Source of the DNA: Lachnospiraceae bacterium
GTDB taxonomy: Bacteria > Bacillota > Clostridia > Lachnospirales > Lachnospiraceae
Direction: 5' to 3'
DNA: 64,000 bases
NCBI GenBank assembly: GCA_017480195.1
Contig: JAFVBE010000002.1
Span: 1 to 64,000, forward strand
Part shown: positions 27,249-36,770 of the stretch, piece by piece
How the letters are laid out: every line of letters begins with the position of its first letter
Numbering within the stretch: the first letter of the stretch is position 1
Made by a program: the position numbers and the translations under genes
The notes under the pieces: generated by a model
Told to the model about the DNA's origin: nothing
Databases searched by the model: none
What the model saw: the letters and a program-made list of their open reading frames with translations, nothing else

Positions 27249-28346
27249 ATGGCTGATTTTATAAAAGGAATGGATATTTCCACACTTATTGAGGAGGAAC
27301 AGTGTGGAGCGAGATATTTTGATAACGGAAAAGAAGGAGACCTGCTTGATATTCTTAAGAGCTATGGAACCAACTATGTGCGCTTAAGACTTTGGAATGA
27401 TCCATATGATGAAAACGGTAATCCGTACGGAGCAGGAACCAATGATATAGATAAAACCATAGAGCTTTCAAAGCGTGCAAATGAACATGGTATGGGAATA
27501 TTATTAGACCTGCACTACAGTGATTTCTGGGCTGACCCGGGCAAGCAGATAATTCCTAAGGCATGGAGAGGAAAAACTGTAAAGGAATTGGAAGAGGCAG
27601 TGTATGAGTTTACTCTTGATACCATGAAAAGACTTCATGCTGAGGGCGTTCCGCCTACGATGGTTCAGGTTGGAAATGAGATAACGAACGGTCTTCTCTG
27701 GCCTTATGGTCAAAAGCCTAATTTTGATGAGATAGCATTATTTATAAATGCAGGCATCAGGGCTGTAAAAGCTATTGATAAAAATGTCCCAATTATGATA
27801 CACTTAGATAATGGTGGACTTAATGAAATGTATGTGGAATGGTTTGATAATTTTGTCAGACGAGGAGAAGATTTTGACATAATTGGACTTTCTTACTATC
27901 CTTTCTGGCACGGTACTTTGGATGAGCTTTCATTTAATATGCAGGATATGGTCAAAAGGTACGGCAAGAAGATTGTAGTGGCAGAGGTTTCCATGGGATT
28001 CAGTATGGAGGATTATCGCAGCTATGAGGGTAGACCTGCTGATGAGCTTAAGGGTATGGCTACAAGGCAAGAACTTCTTGAAAAGCTTACATATCCTATG
28101 ACGAAGCAGGGACAGGCTGACTTTATGCTGGATGTTATGAACAGGATAAAGGCTGTGGACGGAGGCTTGGGATTCTTCTACTGGGAGCCGGGCTGGATAC
28201 CTGTACCGGGTTGTGGCTGGGCGACAGAGGCAGCCCTCGAATTTACAGGTGAGAAAGGTCCGGGAGGAAATGAATGGGCAAATCAGGCTTTGTTTGATTA
28301 CGAAGGAAATGCTTTACCTGCACTTGAAACCATAAGAGATTTCTGA
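27249..28346 (+). CDS. Cytoplasmic GH53 endo-beta-1,4-galactanase
   Basis: This is a 365-residue single-domain enzyme without signal peptide. It has the GH53 hallmarks YVRLRLWNDPYDENG (about 43-57), LLDLHYSDFWADPGKQ (85-100), the acid/base Glu144 in VQVGNEITNGLLWP and the nucleophile Glu246 in IVVAEVSM. GH53 cuts the beta-1,4-galactan backbone. Its cytosolic location implies that fairly long oligosaccharides are imported and trimmed inside, before GH42 takes them to galactose. Ribosome site AAGGAG. Confidence 0.92.
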   Translation: MADFIKGMDISTLIEEEQCGARYFDNGKEGDLLDILKSYGTNYVRLRLWNDPYDENGNPYGAGTNDIDKTIELSKRANEHGMGILLDLHYSDFWADPGKQIIPKAWRGKTVKELEEAVYEFTLDTMKRLHAEGVPPTMVQVGNEITNGLLWPYGQKPNFDEIALFINAGIRAVKAIDKNVPIMIHLDNGGLNEMYVEWFDNFVRRGEDFDIIGLSYYPFWHGTLDELSFNMQDMVKRYGKKIVVAEVSMGFSMEDYRSYEGRPADELKGMATRQELLEKLTYPMTKQGQADFMLDVMNRIKAVDGGLGFFYWEPGWIPVPGCGWATEAALEFTGEKGPGGNEWANQALFDYEGNALPALETIRDF

Positions 28347-28361
28347 TAATGGGGGATTACA

Positions 28362-30287
28362 ATGAAAAAAGTTGCGGTTGTAATGGAAAGCTGGATGAGA
28401 TACTTTACCTATGCATGGCCGTCAGGTATGCTCGACAGGATTAGGGAGACAGGCGAAGATGTGAGTCTCTATATATTCAACAGTTCAGCTAACTGGAGCA
28501 GTGATACCAAGTATAATAAGGGTGAATATAACATATTTAATCTTCCTGATTTTAAGGATTTTGATGGTGTGGTTATAGACCTCAACAATACCATAGATGA
28601 TGATGTAAGACAGGAGGTCTTGCAGAAGGTTCGAAATGCAGGCGTACCGGGTATAGTTATAAATAACCGATACGACGGATTTTATTCGGTTGGTATTGAT
28701 AACTATGCGGCAATGAAGAGTATTGTGGAACACCTGTATGAGCATCATGGAAGCAGAAGCTTCTGGTTTATCTTAGGTCCTAAGGATAACTTTGAGAGCG
28801 TGGAGCGTGAACGCGCGATTAAGGATTATGTAAATGAGAAGAACATTACGGACTGCTCATTTTATTATGATGACTTTGACCATAATACAGGGGTGTTCGG
28901 ATTTACTGAGTTGTATGTTAAGAACAGACATATGCCGGATGCGGTGGTCTGCGCAAATGACAATATAGCTGTAGGCGTTATGTCTGAGGCGGAGAAGCTC
29001 GGACTTACCGCACCGAAGGATTTTCTTATAACCGGTTTTGATGATTTGGATAAATCCAGATACTACACACCGCGAATCTCCACAATGAGCTATATTCGTG
29101 AGGACGCAGGCTATGCAAGTATGGATATGCTGATAGATATCTGGAACGGTAAGCAGCCTGAGAGCTATAGACACACCAAGGCAAGCCCGATTTTCTGGGA
29201 GAGCTGTGGCTGTGAATCGGATATGGAGGTAGACCCGAGACAACAGATGAAGGGAAGCATACTCTGGGGTGTGGAACAGTCTTATTTTGAGGGCTGCAAG
29301 CTTGCACTTGATTCAAGGCTTGCACATGTCAATACCATAGAGGAAATGATTGCCTGTATACCGGAGAGTATACCCGCATTCCGCTGTGATGCTATGTATC
29401 AGGTGGTCGATAAGCATCTTATCGGACTTGATAATGTGGAATCAGATGTCGAGAAAGCCAAGAAGGCCGTAAATGTAGATGACGAATTCCTCACGGAGGG
29501 ATATCCTGATGATATGATGCTTGCGCTTGCCTACGGAGATGACAGGGCTTCGGAGATTGTCGGAGAAAGCAGGATTGTAAGCGGACTTTTCCCATTGTTT
29601 AATACAGAGGAGAGAGGGCAGAATTTCTTATTTTTACCGCTTCATTTCAGGGACAAGTGTATAGGGTATTTTGCAATCAAGAATGCGATTTATCTTATGG
29701 AGCAGCAGTTTTTATTTGCAATTATGAACTCTATTACGAGTGGTATGGAACAGCTTTTCTACAGAAGCAAGCTTGCGAACCTGAACAGTGCACTGTCGGT
29801 TCTGTATAACCATGACTCTATGACAGGACTTTACAACAGGCTTGGATATACCGAATATGCGGAAAAATTCTACAGGCGGTTACATAATGGTGGCGAGAAT
29901 ATCGCAGTCATATACATAGATTTAGACAGATTGAAATATATAAATGATAACTATGGTCACGAGGTAGGCGACTATGCCATTAAGACCGTCGCCAGGCTGT
30001 CTATGGCGATAGCTACCGAGGATGGACTTTGCTTCAGACTTGGCGGTGATGAATTCCTTATATTAGACAGGTGTATATCAGAGGAAGATATACGCGAGAG
30101 GCTTTCATCACTTGGCAAACGCTTAGAGGATATAAGCACGAGAGAGAAGCTTCCGATAACTCTTACCGCAAGCACAGGGTATGTGATTGGTAAGCCTGAT
30201 GAAGAGGATACTTTAGATTCACTGGTTCAAAGGGCTGATGATATCATGTATCAGAGCAAGGTGGCAAGGAAGATGAATAGAGTGTAG
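28362..30287 (+). CDS. LacI-type ligand-binding sensor fused to a diguanylate cyclase (GGDEF)
   Basis: This is a 641-residue cytoplasmic protein. Residues 1-290 form a periplasmic-binding-protein-like effector domain like that of LacI/GalR regulators (VVIDLNNT, PDAVVCANDNIAVGVM, LITGFDDLDKSRYYTPRIST) but with no DNA-binding HTH. A middle region of about 180 residues links it to a GGDEF domain at about 475-641, with active-site GGDEF at 561-565 and the substrate-binding YIDLDRLKYINDNYGH. The inhibitory RxxD site that usually precedes GGDEF is absent (TEDG is there). No membrane segments are seen. In the galactan operon it probably converts sugar sensing into a c-di-GMP signal. Confidence 0.88.
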   Translation: MKKVAVVMESWMRYFTYAWPSGMLDRIRETGEDVSLYIFNSSANWSSDTKYNKGEYNIFNLPDFKDFDGVVIDLNNTIDDDVRQEVLQKVRNAGVPGIVINNRYDGFYSVGIDNYAAMKSIVEHLYEHHGSRSFWFILGPKDNFESVERERAIKDYVNEKNITDCSFYYDDFDHNTGVFGFTELYVKNRHMPDAVVCANDNIAVGVMSEAEKLGLTAPKDFLITGFDDLDKSRYYTPRISTMSYIREDAGYASMDMLIDIWNGKQPESYRHTKASPIFWESCGCESDMEVDPRQQMKGSILWGVEQSYFEGCKLALDSRLAHVNTIEEMIACIPESIPAFRCDAMYQVVDKHLIGLDNVESDVEKAKKAVNVDDEFLTEGYPDDMMLALAYGDDRASEIVGESRIVSGLFPLFNTEERGQNFLFLPLHFRDKCIGYFAIKNAIYLMEQQFLFAIMNSITSGMEQLFYRSKLANLNSALSVLYNHDSMTGLYNRLGYTEYAEKFYRRLHNGGENIAVIYIDLDRLKYINDNYGHEVGDYAIKTVARLSMAIATEDGLCFRLGGDEFLILDRCISEEDIRERLSSLGKRLEDISTREKLPITLTASTGYVIGKPDEEDTLDSLVQRADDIMYQSKVARKMNRV

Positions 30288-30309
30288 AATGAAAGAGGAG
30301 GAGAATAAA

Positions 30310-31332
30310 ATGACAATTTTAGTTACAGGAGGAGCAGGTTATATCGGTAGTCATACCTGCGTGGAATTATTAAATGAAGGATATGAGGTTGTTATAGTCG
30401 ATAACCTGTATAATTCAAGTCCTAAGGCAGTGGAAAGAGTTGAGCAGATTACAGGTAAGAAGGTTAAGTTTTATGAGGCAGATATATGTGATGCGGCTGC
30501 CATGAATAAGGTTTTGGATGAGAATAAAATTGATTGCGTTATACATTTTGCAGGACTTAAGGCTGTAGGGGAGTCAGTTGAAAAGCCGCTTGAATATTAT
30601 CAGAATAACATAGGTGGAACACTTACTCTCTGTGATGCGCTTAGAAAGCATGGAGTTAAGAATATAATCTTCTCCTCATCTGCTACAGTTTACGGAGACC
30701 CGGCATTTATCCCTATTACCGAGGAGTGTCCAAAGGGTATTTGCACCAATCCTTACGGCTGGACAAAGCATATGATAGAGCAGATTTTGACGGATTTCCA
30801 TACAGCAGATAAGGATTGGAATGTGATTTTACTTCGTTACTTTAATCCGATTGGAGCACACGAGAGTGGACTTATAGGTGAGGATCCTAAGGGTATTCCG
30901 AATAATCTTGTACCTTATGTAGCACAGGTTGCCATTGGCAAGAGAGAAGTACTCGGAGTATTCGGTGATGATTATGATACACCTGACGGAACCTGTATCA
31001 GAGATTACATACATGTAGTTGACCTTGCGAGAGGACATGTGGCTGCAATAAATAAGATTAAGGACAATCCGGGGGTTAAGGTTTATAACTTAGGTACGGG
31101 CAACGGACAGAGTGTGCTTGATGTGGTTAAGGCTTTTGGTAAGGCTTGCGGACATGAGATACCTTATGTTATAAAGCCAAGACGCGCAGGTGATGTGCCG
31201 GTATGCTACTCAGATGCGAGTCTTGCACTCAAGGAGCTTGGCTGGAAGGCAGAGTATGGCATAGATGAGATGTGCGCTTCTTCCTGGAAGTGGCAGAGCA
31301 TGAATCCTGACGGATATAACACGGCAGAATAG
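30310..31332 (+). CDS. galE: UDP-glucose 4-epimerase
   Basis: This is a 340-residue extended short-chain dehydrogenase. NAD-binding GGAGYIGSHT is at the N-terminus, SSSATVYGDP carries the catalytic Ser and YGWTK the Tyr-x3-Lys pair. LLRYFNPIGAH and the C-terminal RRAGDVPVCYSD are typical of GalE. It interconverts UDP-galactose and UDP-glucose in the Leloir pathway. The start at 30310 is chosen because AGGAGGAG (30296-30303) is correctly spaced for it. A codon at 30289 would precede that site. Confidence 0.95.
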   Translation: MTILVTGGAGYIGSHTCVELLNEGYEVVIVDNLYNSSPKAVERVEQITGKKVKFYEADICDAAAMNKVLDENKIDCVIHFAGLKAVGESVEKPLEYYQNNIGGTLTLCDALRKHGVKNIIFSSSATVYGDPAFIPITEECPKGICTNPYGWTKHMIEQILTDFHTADKDWNVILLRYFNPIGAHESGLIGEDPKGIPNNLVPYVAQVAIGKREVLGVFGDDYDTPDGTCIRDYIHVVDLARGHVAAINKIKDNPGVKVYNLGTGNGQSVLDVVKAFGKACGHEIPYVIKPRRAGDVPVCYSDASLALKELGWKAEYGIDEMCASSWKWQSMNPDGYNTAE

Positions 31333-31425
31333 ATATATAATAATAGGTCAGAATATTACGAATATGATTAAGACGGATTATTAATAAGTAAGTTAAATTA
31401 AGTAGGTTTAGAAAGGGCTTTAAAT

Positions 31426-32718
31426 ATGAATAAAATTTCAGCACTTTCCCTTGATATAAAAGAGGGAAAATTAGATGAAAAAATAAAAGATATATATGTG
31501 GATGAGTTGAAGCTGTCATATCAGAGAGAAAGATATGTTGAGGCACTTTCGGAGTATGCACGGATATTCGCCGATGGTAATACTGATGCAGAGGTTTCAG
31601 TTTACAGTGCGCCGGGCAGAAGCGAGATAGGCGGCAATCATACGGATCATCAGCACGGAAATGTACTTGCAGCTTCTATAAACGATGATGCTATCGCAAT
31701 CGTAGGTAATGCAAATAGTGATGTAGTCAGAGTATTATCCAAGGGATATGATATGCTTACCATACCACTTGACAATATCGAAAAGGTTGACAGTGAAGAG
31801 GGAACAACCATAGCTCTTATCAAGGGTGTAATCTATGGTGTGAAGAATGCCGGCTATGAGATAGGCGGTTTTGATGCATATATAACAAGTGATGTTCTAA
31901 GCGGTTCCGGACTTTCGTCTTCTGCAGCATTTGAGACTATAATCGGAACAATTCTCTCAGGTCTTTATAATGATATGAAGATTGATGCAGTTGAGATAGC
32001 TAAGCTTGGACAGTACGCAGAAAATGTATATTTTGGAAAGCCATGCGGACTTATGGATCAGATGGCTTGCTCGGTAGGTTCTTTATGTCAGATAGACTTT
32101 AAGAATCCTGAAAGTCCTGTCATAGACAGAGTGGAATTCGATTTAAGCAAGGTCGGCTACAGCTTATGTATAACTGACACGAAGGGCTCACACGCAGATC
32201 TTACACCGGATTATGCGGCAGTACCTGTTGAGATGAAGAATGCCGCATCCTGCTTTGGCAAGGAATTCCTTCGTGATGTAGACAGGAAAGAATTACTAGC
32301 AGGGATAAATAAAATCAGAGAAAAGTTCGGCGACAGGGCTGCGCTTCGTGCGCTTCATTTTACAGAGGAGAATGAGCGTGCAGTGCTTGAAGCTAAGGCT
32401 TTAAAGGATAGTAATTTTGAAGAATTCTTAAGACTCTTTAAGGCATCAGGGGATTCTTCGTATAAGTATCTGCAGAATGTATATACAAATCATGATGTAG
32501 AGCATCAGAATGTATCTGTAGGTCTTTGCATAAGCGAGCTTGTGCTCGGCGATAAGGGTGTCGCCAGAGTACATGGTGGCGGCTTTGCAGGAACCATACA
32601 GGCATTTGTAAAGAATGATATAGTGGATGAATATAAAAAGGCTATGGATGAGCTGTTTGGAGAAGGCTCATGTAATGTACTGATGATAAGAAAGTACGGC
32701 GGCATAAAGGTGGCATAA
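31426..32718 (+). CDS. galK: Galactokinase
   Basis: This is a 430-residue GHMP kinase that phosphorylates galactose to galactose-1-phosphate. The galactokinase signature GRSEIGGNHTDHQHG (GRxExxGxHxDH, with Ser and Gly variants) is at about residues 64-78. The ATP loop LSGSGLSSSAAFE is at about 158-170 and the third motif RVHGGGFAGTIQAF near 382-395. It is somewhat longer than E. coli GalK because of an N-terminal extension of about 45 residues. The 93-bp gap before it holds no clear promoter. Ribosome site AGAAAGGG. Confidence 0.93.
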   Translation: MNKISALSLDIKEGKLDEKIKDIYVDELKLSYQRERYVEALSEYARIFADGNTDAEVSVYSAPGRSEIGGNHTDHQHGNVLAASINDDAIAIVGNANSDVVRVLSKGYDMLTIPLDNIEKVDSEEGTTIALIKGVIYGVKNAGYEIGGFDAYITSDVLSGSGLSSSAAFETIIGTILSGLYNDMKIDAVEIAKLGQYAENVYFGKPCGLMDQMACSVGSLCQIDFKNPESPVIDRVEFDLSKVGYSLCITDTKGSHADLTPDYAAVPVEMKNAASCFGKEFLRDVDRKELLAGINKIREKFGDRAALRALHFTEENERAVLEAKALKDSNFEEFLRLFKASGDSSYKYLQNVYTNHDVEHQNVSVGLCISELVLGDKGVARVHGGGFAGTIQAFVKNDIVDEYKKAMDELFGEGSCNVLMIRKYGGIKVA

Positions 32719-32745
32719 AAAACTCTTTAGGAGGCTTGTGAAGTT

Positions 32746-34821
32746 ATGAGGTTTGAGAAAAAGATAGTAACAGCACTTCTTGCTTTGACACTTACATTAT
32801 GTGCTGTCGGATGTGGTAAGAAAGAGATAACTGATAATACGGAAGCAGGCGTTACTTCGGAAGATGTTGCATCACCGGAGGATGCAGAGGGCGGAGATTA
32901 TATTCCTCTTCCTGTCGGAAGCTCATCTGAGGATGCTGCTGTGGAGGCAGATGTGTTTGTTGAAAAGATTGATAATCTGTCTGATGATTTTATAACCGGA
33001 GCAGATTTATCCTCGATTGCTGCTGAGTTTGACAGTGGTGTCAGGTATTATGATTTTGATGGAAATGAATTAGACGAGCAGGGATTTTTTGATTTCCTTT
33101 ATGATGAATGTGGTGTTAATTATGTGCGTATCAGAGTCTGGGTAGACCCTTATGATGAGGATGGTAATTCCTACGGTGGCGGTAATAATGATATTGAGAC
33201 TGCTAAGAGAATAGGAACATGGGCTACCAACGCAGGTATGCGTGTGCTGATTGATTTTCATTATTCGGACTTCTGGGCTGACCCGAGCAAGCAGAGAGCT
33301 CCTAAAGAATGGGAGGATTTATCGGTAGATGAAAAAGCAGTTGCTTTAAGAATGTACACTGAGGATTCTCTTAATGAACTGATTAATGCAGGCGTGGATG
33401 TTGGGATGGTCCAGATTGGAAATGAAACCACAACCGGCTTCTGCGGAGAGACAGAATGGGAGGATATGTGCACATTATTTAAGGCAGGCAGCGAAGCGGT
33501 AAGAGGAATTGACAAGGATATTCTTATAGCAATTCATTTTACCAATCCTGAGAAGGGTTCTTATCCTGCTTATGCTTCATATCTTGAGCAGTATGATGTG
33601 GACTATGATGTATTTGCTTCCTCATACTATCCTTACTGGCACGGTGAGGCAGGAAGCATGAAGGCGATTTTAAATACGATTGTCAACAAATACGGCAAGA
33701 AGGTTATGATTGTTGAGACCTCTTACATCTATACATATGAGGATGGCGACGGCTCGGGCAATACGGAATCAGAGGACAAGGCAGGAGATGCATTTTACTA
33801 TGATGTGTCTGTACAGGGACAGTGTGATGCGATAAGAGAGGCTGCAAATGCCGTGGCATTCTGCGGTGATGCGGGTATAGGTATATTCTACTGGGAGCCT
33901 GCATGGATTCCTGTAGGTGTGTATGCTGATGCGGACTATCCTGATGAGGTATATGAGTACAACAAGAAGATATGGGAGGAAAAAGGCTCAGGCTGGGCTT
34001 CAAGCTATGCATCGGATTATGATGAGGATGCGGCAGAGTATTATGGCGGTTCGGCAGTAGATAATGAAGCATTATTTGATTTCTACGGACATCCTCTTGC
34101 TTCTGCTAAGATTTACAAATATATCAGAACAGGTGCGGTTGCCAGCCTTGCCGTATCGGATGTCACAGCAGATAATATAGAAATTGGTGTTGATGAATAT
34201 ATGGGCTTACCTGAGGTTGCTCATGTAAGATATAATGACGGAACCATAACCGATATGCCGGTAAGCTGGATAGAGGATAGTCTTGCGGGTGCGGACGCAA
34301 GTACACCGGGAGAGTATGTCATAGATGGTACTGTAAAGGTAGACGGAGAAAGCTATCCTGTGTCTGTCACAGTCAAGGTTTTGGCGGAAAACCTGCTTGC
34401 TAATCCGGGCTTTGAGGATGAGGATATGAGTATGTGGAATATAGACTCGGATATAATAAGTCGTAAGGACGATTCAAGCAATGTTCATGATGGAGCATAT
34501 TGCCTTCATTTCTGGTCGGAGAAGGATATAGAATATACGGTATATCAGACGGTAACACTCGACGCAGGTGAGTATGTATTTGGCACCTATGTAGAGGGTG
34601 GAGACTGTGGTGAGGATGCAGACTTCGTAATATATGCAACACATGGAGATGAAACACTTGAATGTAAGACGGGTGTAACCAAGTGGCAGGAATGGGACAA
34701 TCCTGAGATAGACGGTATAGAGATAACTGAGGATGGAACAGAGCTTACGATAGGCGTTAAGGTTAAGGCAGCAGCCAAGGGCTGGGGTGCCTGGGATGAT
34801 TTTTATCTGTATGAAAAGTAA
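32746..34821 (+). CDS. Secreted GH53 galactanase lipoprotein with Ig-like and carbohydrate-binding modules
   Basis: This is a 691-residue multidomain protein. A lipoprotein signal with Cys23 (CAVGC) is followed by an acidic linker to about residue 75. GH53 spans about 80-455 (YVRIRVWVDPYDEDG, acid/base Glu227 in VQIGNETT, nucleophile Glu324 in MIVETSY). An Ig-like domain runs about 465-545 (STPGEYVIDGTVKVDG). A C-terminal module of about 145 residues (NLLANPGFEDEDMSMWNI, WGAWDDFYLYEK) resembles galactan-binding CBM61. It would bind and cut beta-1,4-galactan at the cell surface. Ribosome site AGGAGG. Confidence 0.9.
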   Translation: MRFEKKIVTALLALTLTLCAVGCGKKEITDNTEAGVTSEDVASPEDAEGGDYIPLPVGSSSEDAAVEADVFVEKIDNLSDDFITGADLSSIAAEFDSGVRYYDFDGNELDEQGFFDFLYDECGVNYVRIRVWVDPYDEDGNSYGGGNNDIETAKRIGTWATNAGMRVLIDFHYSDFWADPSKQRAPKEWEDLSVDEKAVALRMYTEDSLNELINAGVDVGMVQIGNETTTGFCGETEWEDMCTLFKAGSEAVRGIDKDILIAIHFTNPEKGSYPAYASYLEQYDVDYDVFASSYYPYWHGEAGSMKAILNTIVNKYGKKVMIVETSYIYTYEDGDGSGNTESEDKAGDAFYYDVSVQGQCDAIREAANAVAFCGDAGIGIFYWEPAWIPVGVYADADYPDEVYEYNKKIWEEKGSGWASSYASDYDEDAAEYYGGSAVDNEALFDFYGHPLASAKIYKYIRTGAVASLAVSDVTADNIEIGVDEYMGLPEVAHVRYNDGTITDMPVSWIEDSLAGADASTPGEYVIDGTVKVDGESYPVSVTVKVLAENLLANPGFEDEDMSMWNIDSDIISRKDDSSNVHDGAYCLHFWSEKDIEYTVYQTVTLDAGEYVFGTYVEGGDCGEDADFVIYATHGDETLECKTGVTKWQEWDNPEIDGIEITEDGTELTIGVKVKAAAKGWGAWDDFYLYEK

Positions 34822-34837
34822 TAGGAGGGAGTATTAT

Positions 34838-36370
34838 ATGACAGAGAAGATAAGCAGACTTATAGATGAGCTTTTAGCTTATGGAGTTAATGCAGGACTC
34901 GTTGATAAAGAGGATGAGATATATACAAGGAATAAGCTGTTGGAATTATTTGAGGAGCAGGAATATATTGAGTCTGTGAGCGATAATGATGTTAGCGCTA
35001 AAGAAGAAAATGCAAGTGGTAGCAGACCGCTTTCTGAGATTCTTGAGGATATGCTTGCAGTTCTTTTCGAGAAAAAGATTATGCCTGAGGATACCATAAC
35101 CTACAAGGATTTATATGATACTAAGATTATGGGACTTCTGACACCGGCACCTTCGGTTATAAGAAGAGAGTTTGCATCACATCTTGAAAAATCTCCAAAG
35201 GAAGCTACAGATTATTATTACGATTTTTCAAGAGCTACTAATTACATAAGAGTTGACAGGATTAAGAAGGATGAGAAGTGGCAGTCACCGACAGAGTTTG
35301 GCGACCTTGATATCACAATCAATCTCTCCAAGCCTGAGAAGGACCCGAGAGATATTGCAAAAGCAGGTCAGGCGAAGAAGTCGGGATATCCAAGCTGTCT
35401 TCTCTGTCGTGAGAACGAGGGCTATGCAGGACATTTCTCACATCCGGCAAGACAGAATCACCGTATCATTCCGATTACACTTGGCGGTGAGAAGTACAAT
35501 CTTCAATATTCGCCTTATGTGTATTACAACGAGCATTGTATTATATTCAATGACAAGCATATTCCGATGAAGATTGATAGGGATACATTTAAGAAACTGC
35601 TTGATTTTGTTGGACAGTTCCCTCACTATACGGCAGGCTCGAATGCAGACCTTCCGATAGTTGGCGGCTCTATCTTAAGTCACGACCATTTTCAGGGTGG
35701 TAATTATGAATTCCCTATGGTAAGAGCTCCTTATGAGAAGGAGTTTACAGTACCGGGATATGAGGATGTACATGCCGGAATTATCAACTGGCCGTTGTCA
35801 ACTATCCGACTTCAGTCTAAGGATGCTGACAAGATAGTTGAGCTTTCCGACCATATCTTAGGTAAGTGGAGAAGCTATACTGATGAGGAAGCATTTATCC
35901 TTGCCGAGACAGACGGAACTCCACACAATACGATTACTCCTATAGCAAGAATGAGAGACGGACTTTATGAGATAGACCTCGTGCTTCGTAACAATATAAC
36001 CACTGACGAGCATCCGATGGGTGAGTATCATCCGCATCCGCAGTATCATCACATCAAGAAGGAGAATATCGGTCTTATCGAGGTTATGGGACTTGCGGTT
36101 CTTCCGGCGAGACTTAAGGGTGAGATGGCTCGTTTGGAGGAGCTTATACTTAGCGGCGGAGATTTAAGTGCAGATGAGCAGACTGCTTCACATGCCGAGT
36201 GGGCTACTGAGTGGATGAAGAATTATGATGATATAAATTCGTCCAATATCCATAAGATAGTTCAGGATGAGATAGGTAAGGTATTCGCTAAGGTGCTTGA
36301 ATGCGCAGGTGTATATAAGTGCACGGAAGAAGGCAGAGGATATTTTGACAGGTTTATAGATAGCCTATAG
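34838..36370 (+). CDS. galT: UDP-glucose-hexose-1-phosphate uridylyltransferase, class II
   Basis: This is a 510-residue Firmicutes-type GalT. SCLLCRENEGYAGHFSHPARQNHRIIP-like sequence covers residues about 188-214. The histidine-rich GGSILSHDHFQGG and HPHPQYHHIKKENIGLIEVM match the second half. It transfers UMP between UDP-glucose and galactose-1-phosphate, completing the Leloir pathway with GalK and GalE. The start at 34838 follows AGGAGGG. An in-frame ATG at 34787 lies within the end of the upstream gene. Last gene before a long palindrome at 36384. Confidence 0.93.
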   Translation: MTEKISRLIDELLAYGVNAGLVDKEDEIYTRNKLLELFEEQEYIESVSDNDVSAKEENASGSRPLSEILEDMLAVLFEKKIMPEDTITYKDLYDTKIMGLLTPAPSVIRREFASHLEKSPKEATDYYYDFSRATNYIRVDRIKKDEKWQSPTEFGDLDITINLSKPEKDPRDIAKAGQAKKSGYPSCLLCRENEGYAGHFSHPARQNHRIIPITLGGEKYNLQYSPYVYYNEHCIIFNDKHIPMKIDRDTFKKLLDFVGQFPHYTAGSNADLPIVGGSILSHDHFQGGNYEFPMVRAPYEKEFTVPGYEDVHAGIINWPLSTIRLQSKDADKIVELSDHILGKWRSYTDEEAFILAETDGTPHNTITPIARMRDGLYEIDLVLRNNITTDEHPMGEYHPHPQYHHIKKENIGLIEVMGLAVLPARLKGEMARLEELILSGGDLSADEQTASHAEWATEWMKNYDDINSSNIHKIVQDEIGKVFAKVLECAGVYKCTEEGRGYFDRFIDSL

Positions 36371-36383
36371 TTTAAACATATAT

Positions 36384-36697
36384 GGTCGGTTAGAGGGTAT
36401 GGTATGCTTTGATTGCCCTACTGTAGTTTCTTGAATACAATGGATATGAAAAGGCAGTTTGCCAACACGCAATCAATTTGCTAAATCAGTAAACTCAAAT
36501 TCTCTACGCTCTGCACGAAACAGACAACTCGCTGCGCTCAAACAGTCTGTTTCTGAGCGAGTGTATTCGAATTCTCGTTTCTGATTTCACACAAATTGTG
36601 CGAATCATTGGCATAACTGCCTTTTCATATTCGCTGTAATTTTCGTCAGTTGGGGCAAGCAAAGTATACCATACCCTCTAATCGATACGCTGCGCGT
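36384..36697. repeat. Repeat element A: about 310-bp near-palindrome
   Basis: The left arm (GGTCGGTTAGAGGGTATGGT from 36384) matches the reverse complement of the right arm ending near 36686 over about 30 bp with two differences. Inner blocks around ATATGAAAAGGCAGTT also pair, and GAAACAGAC/GTCTGTTTC flank the centre. The right end continues with ACGCTGCGCGT. Element B (54962-55250) shares both termini but not the centre. It would fold into a very long hairpin after galT and could act as a terminator. It may be a non-autonomous mobile repeat. Confidence 0.75.
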
Positions 36698-36719
36698 GTT
36701 AAATTATATTTTATTTACA

Positions 36720-36747
36720 TTGACGATTGCTTTATGTATGTTAAAAT
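36720..36747 (+). promoter_or_regulatory. Probable rlmD promoter
   Basis: TTGACG at 36720-36725 and TAAAAT at 36742-36747 are 16 bp apart, just after repeat element A and 23 bp before the ATG at 36771. Confidence 0.55.
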
Positions 36748-36770
36748 ATAATTTAAAGTAGGTGAATTAG

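Noticed and set aside
36384..36697. Long palindrome as a tRNA or rRNA remnant
   Set aside because: No cloverleaf, CCA end or T-loop motif. The structure is one extended hairpin.
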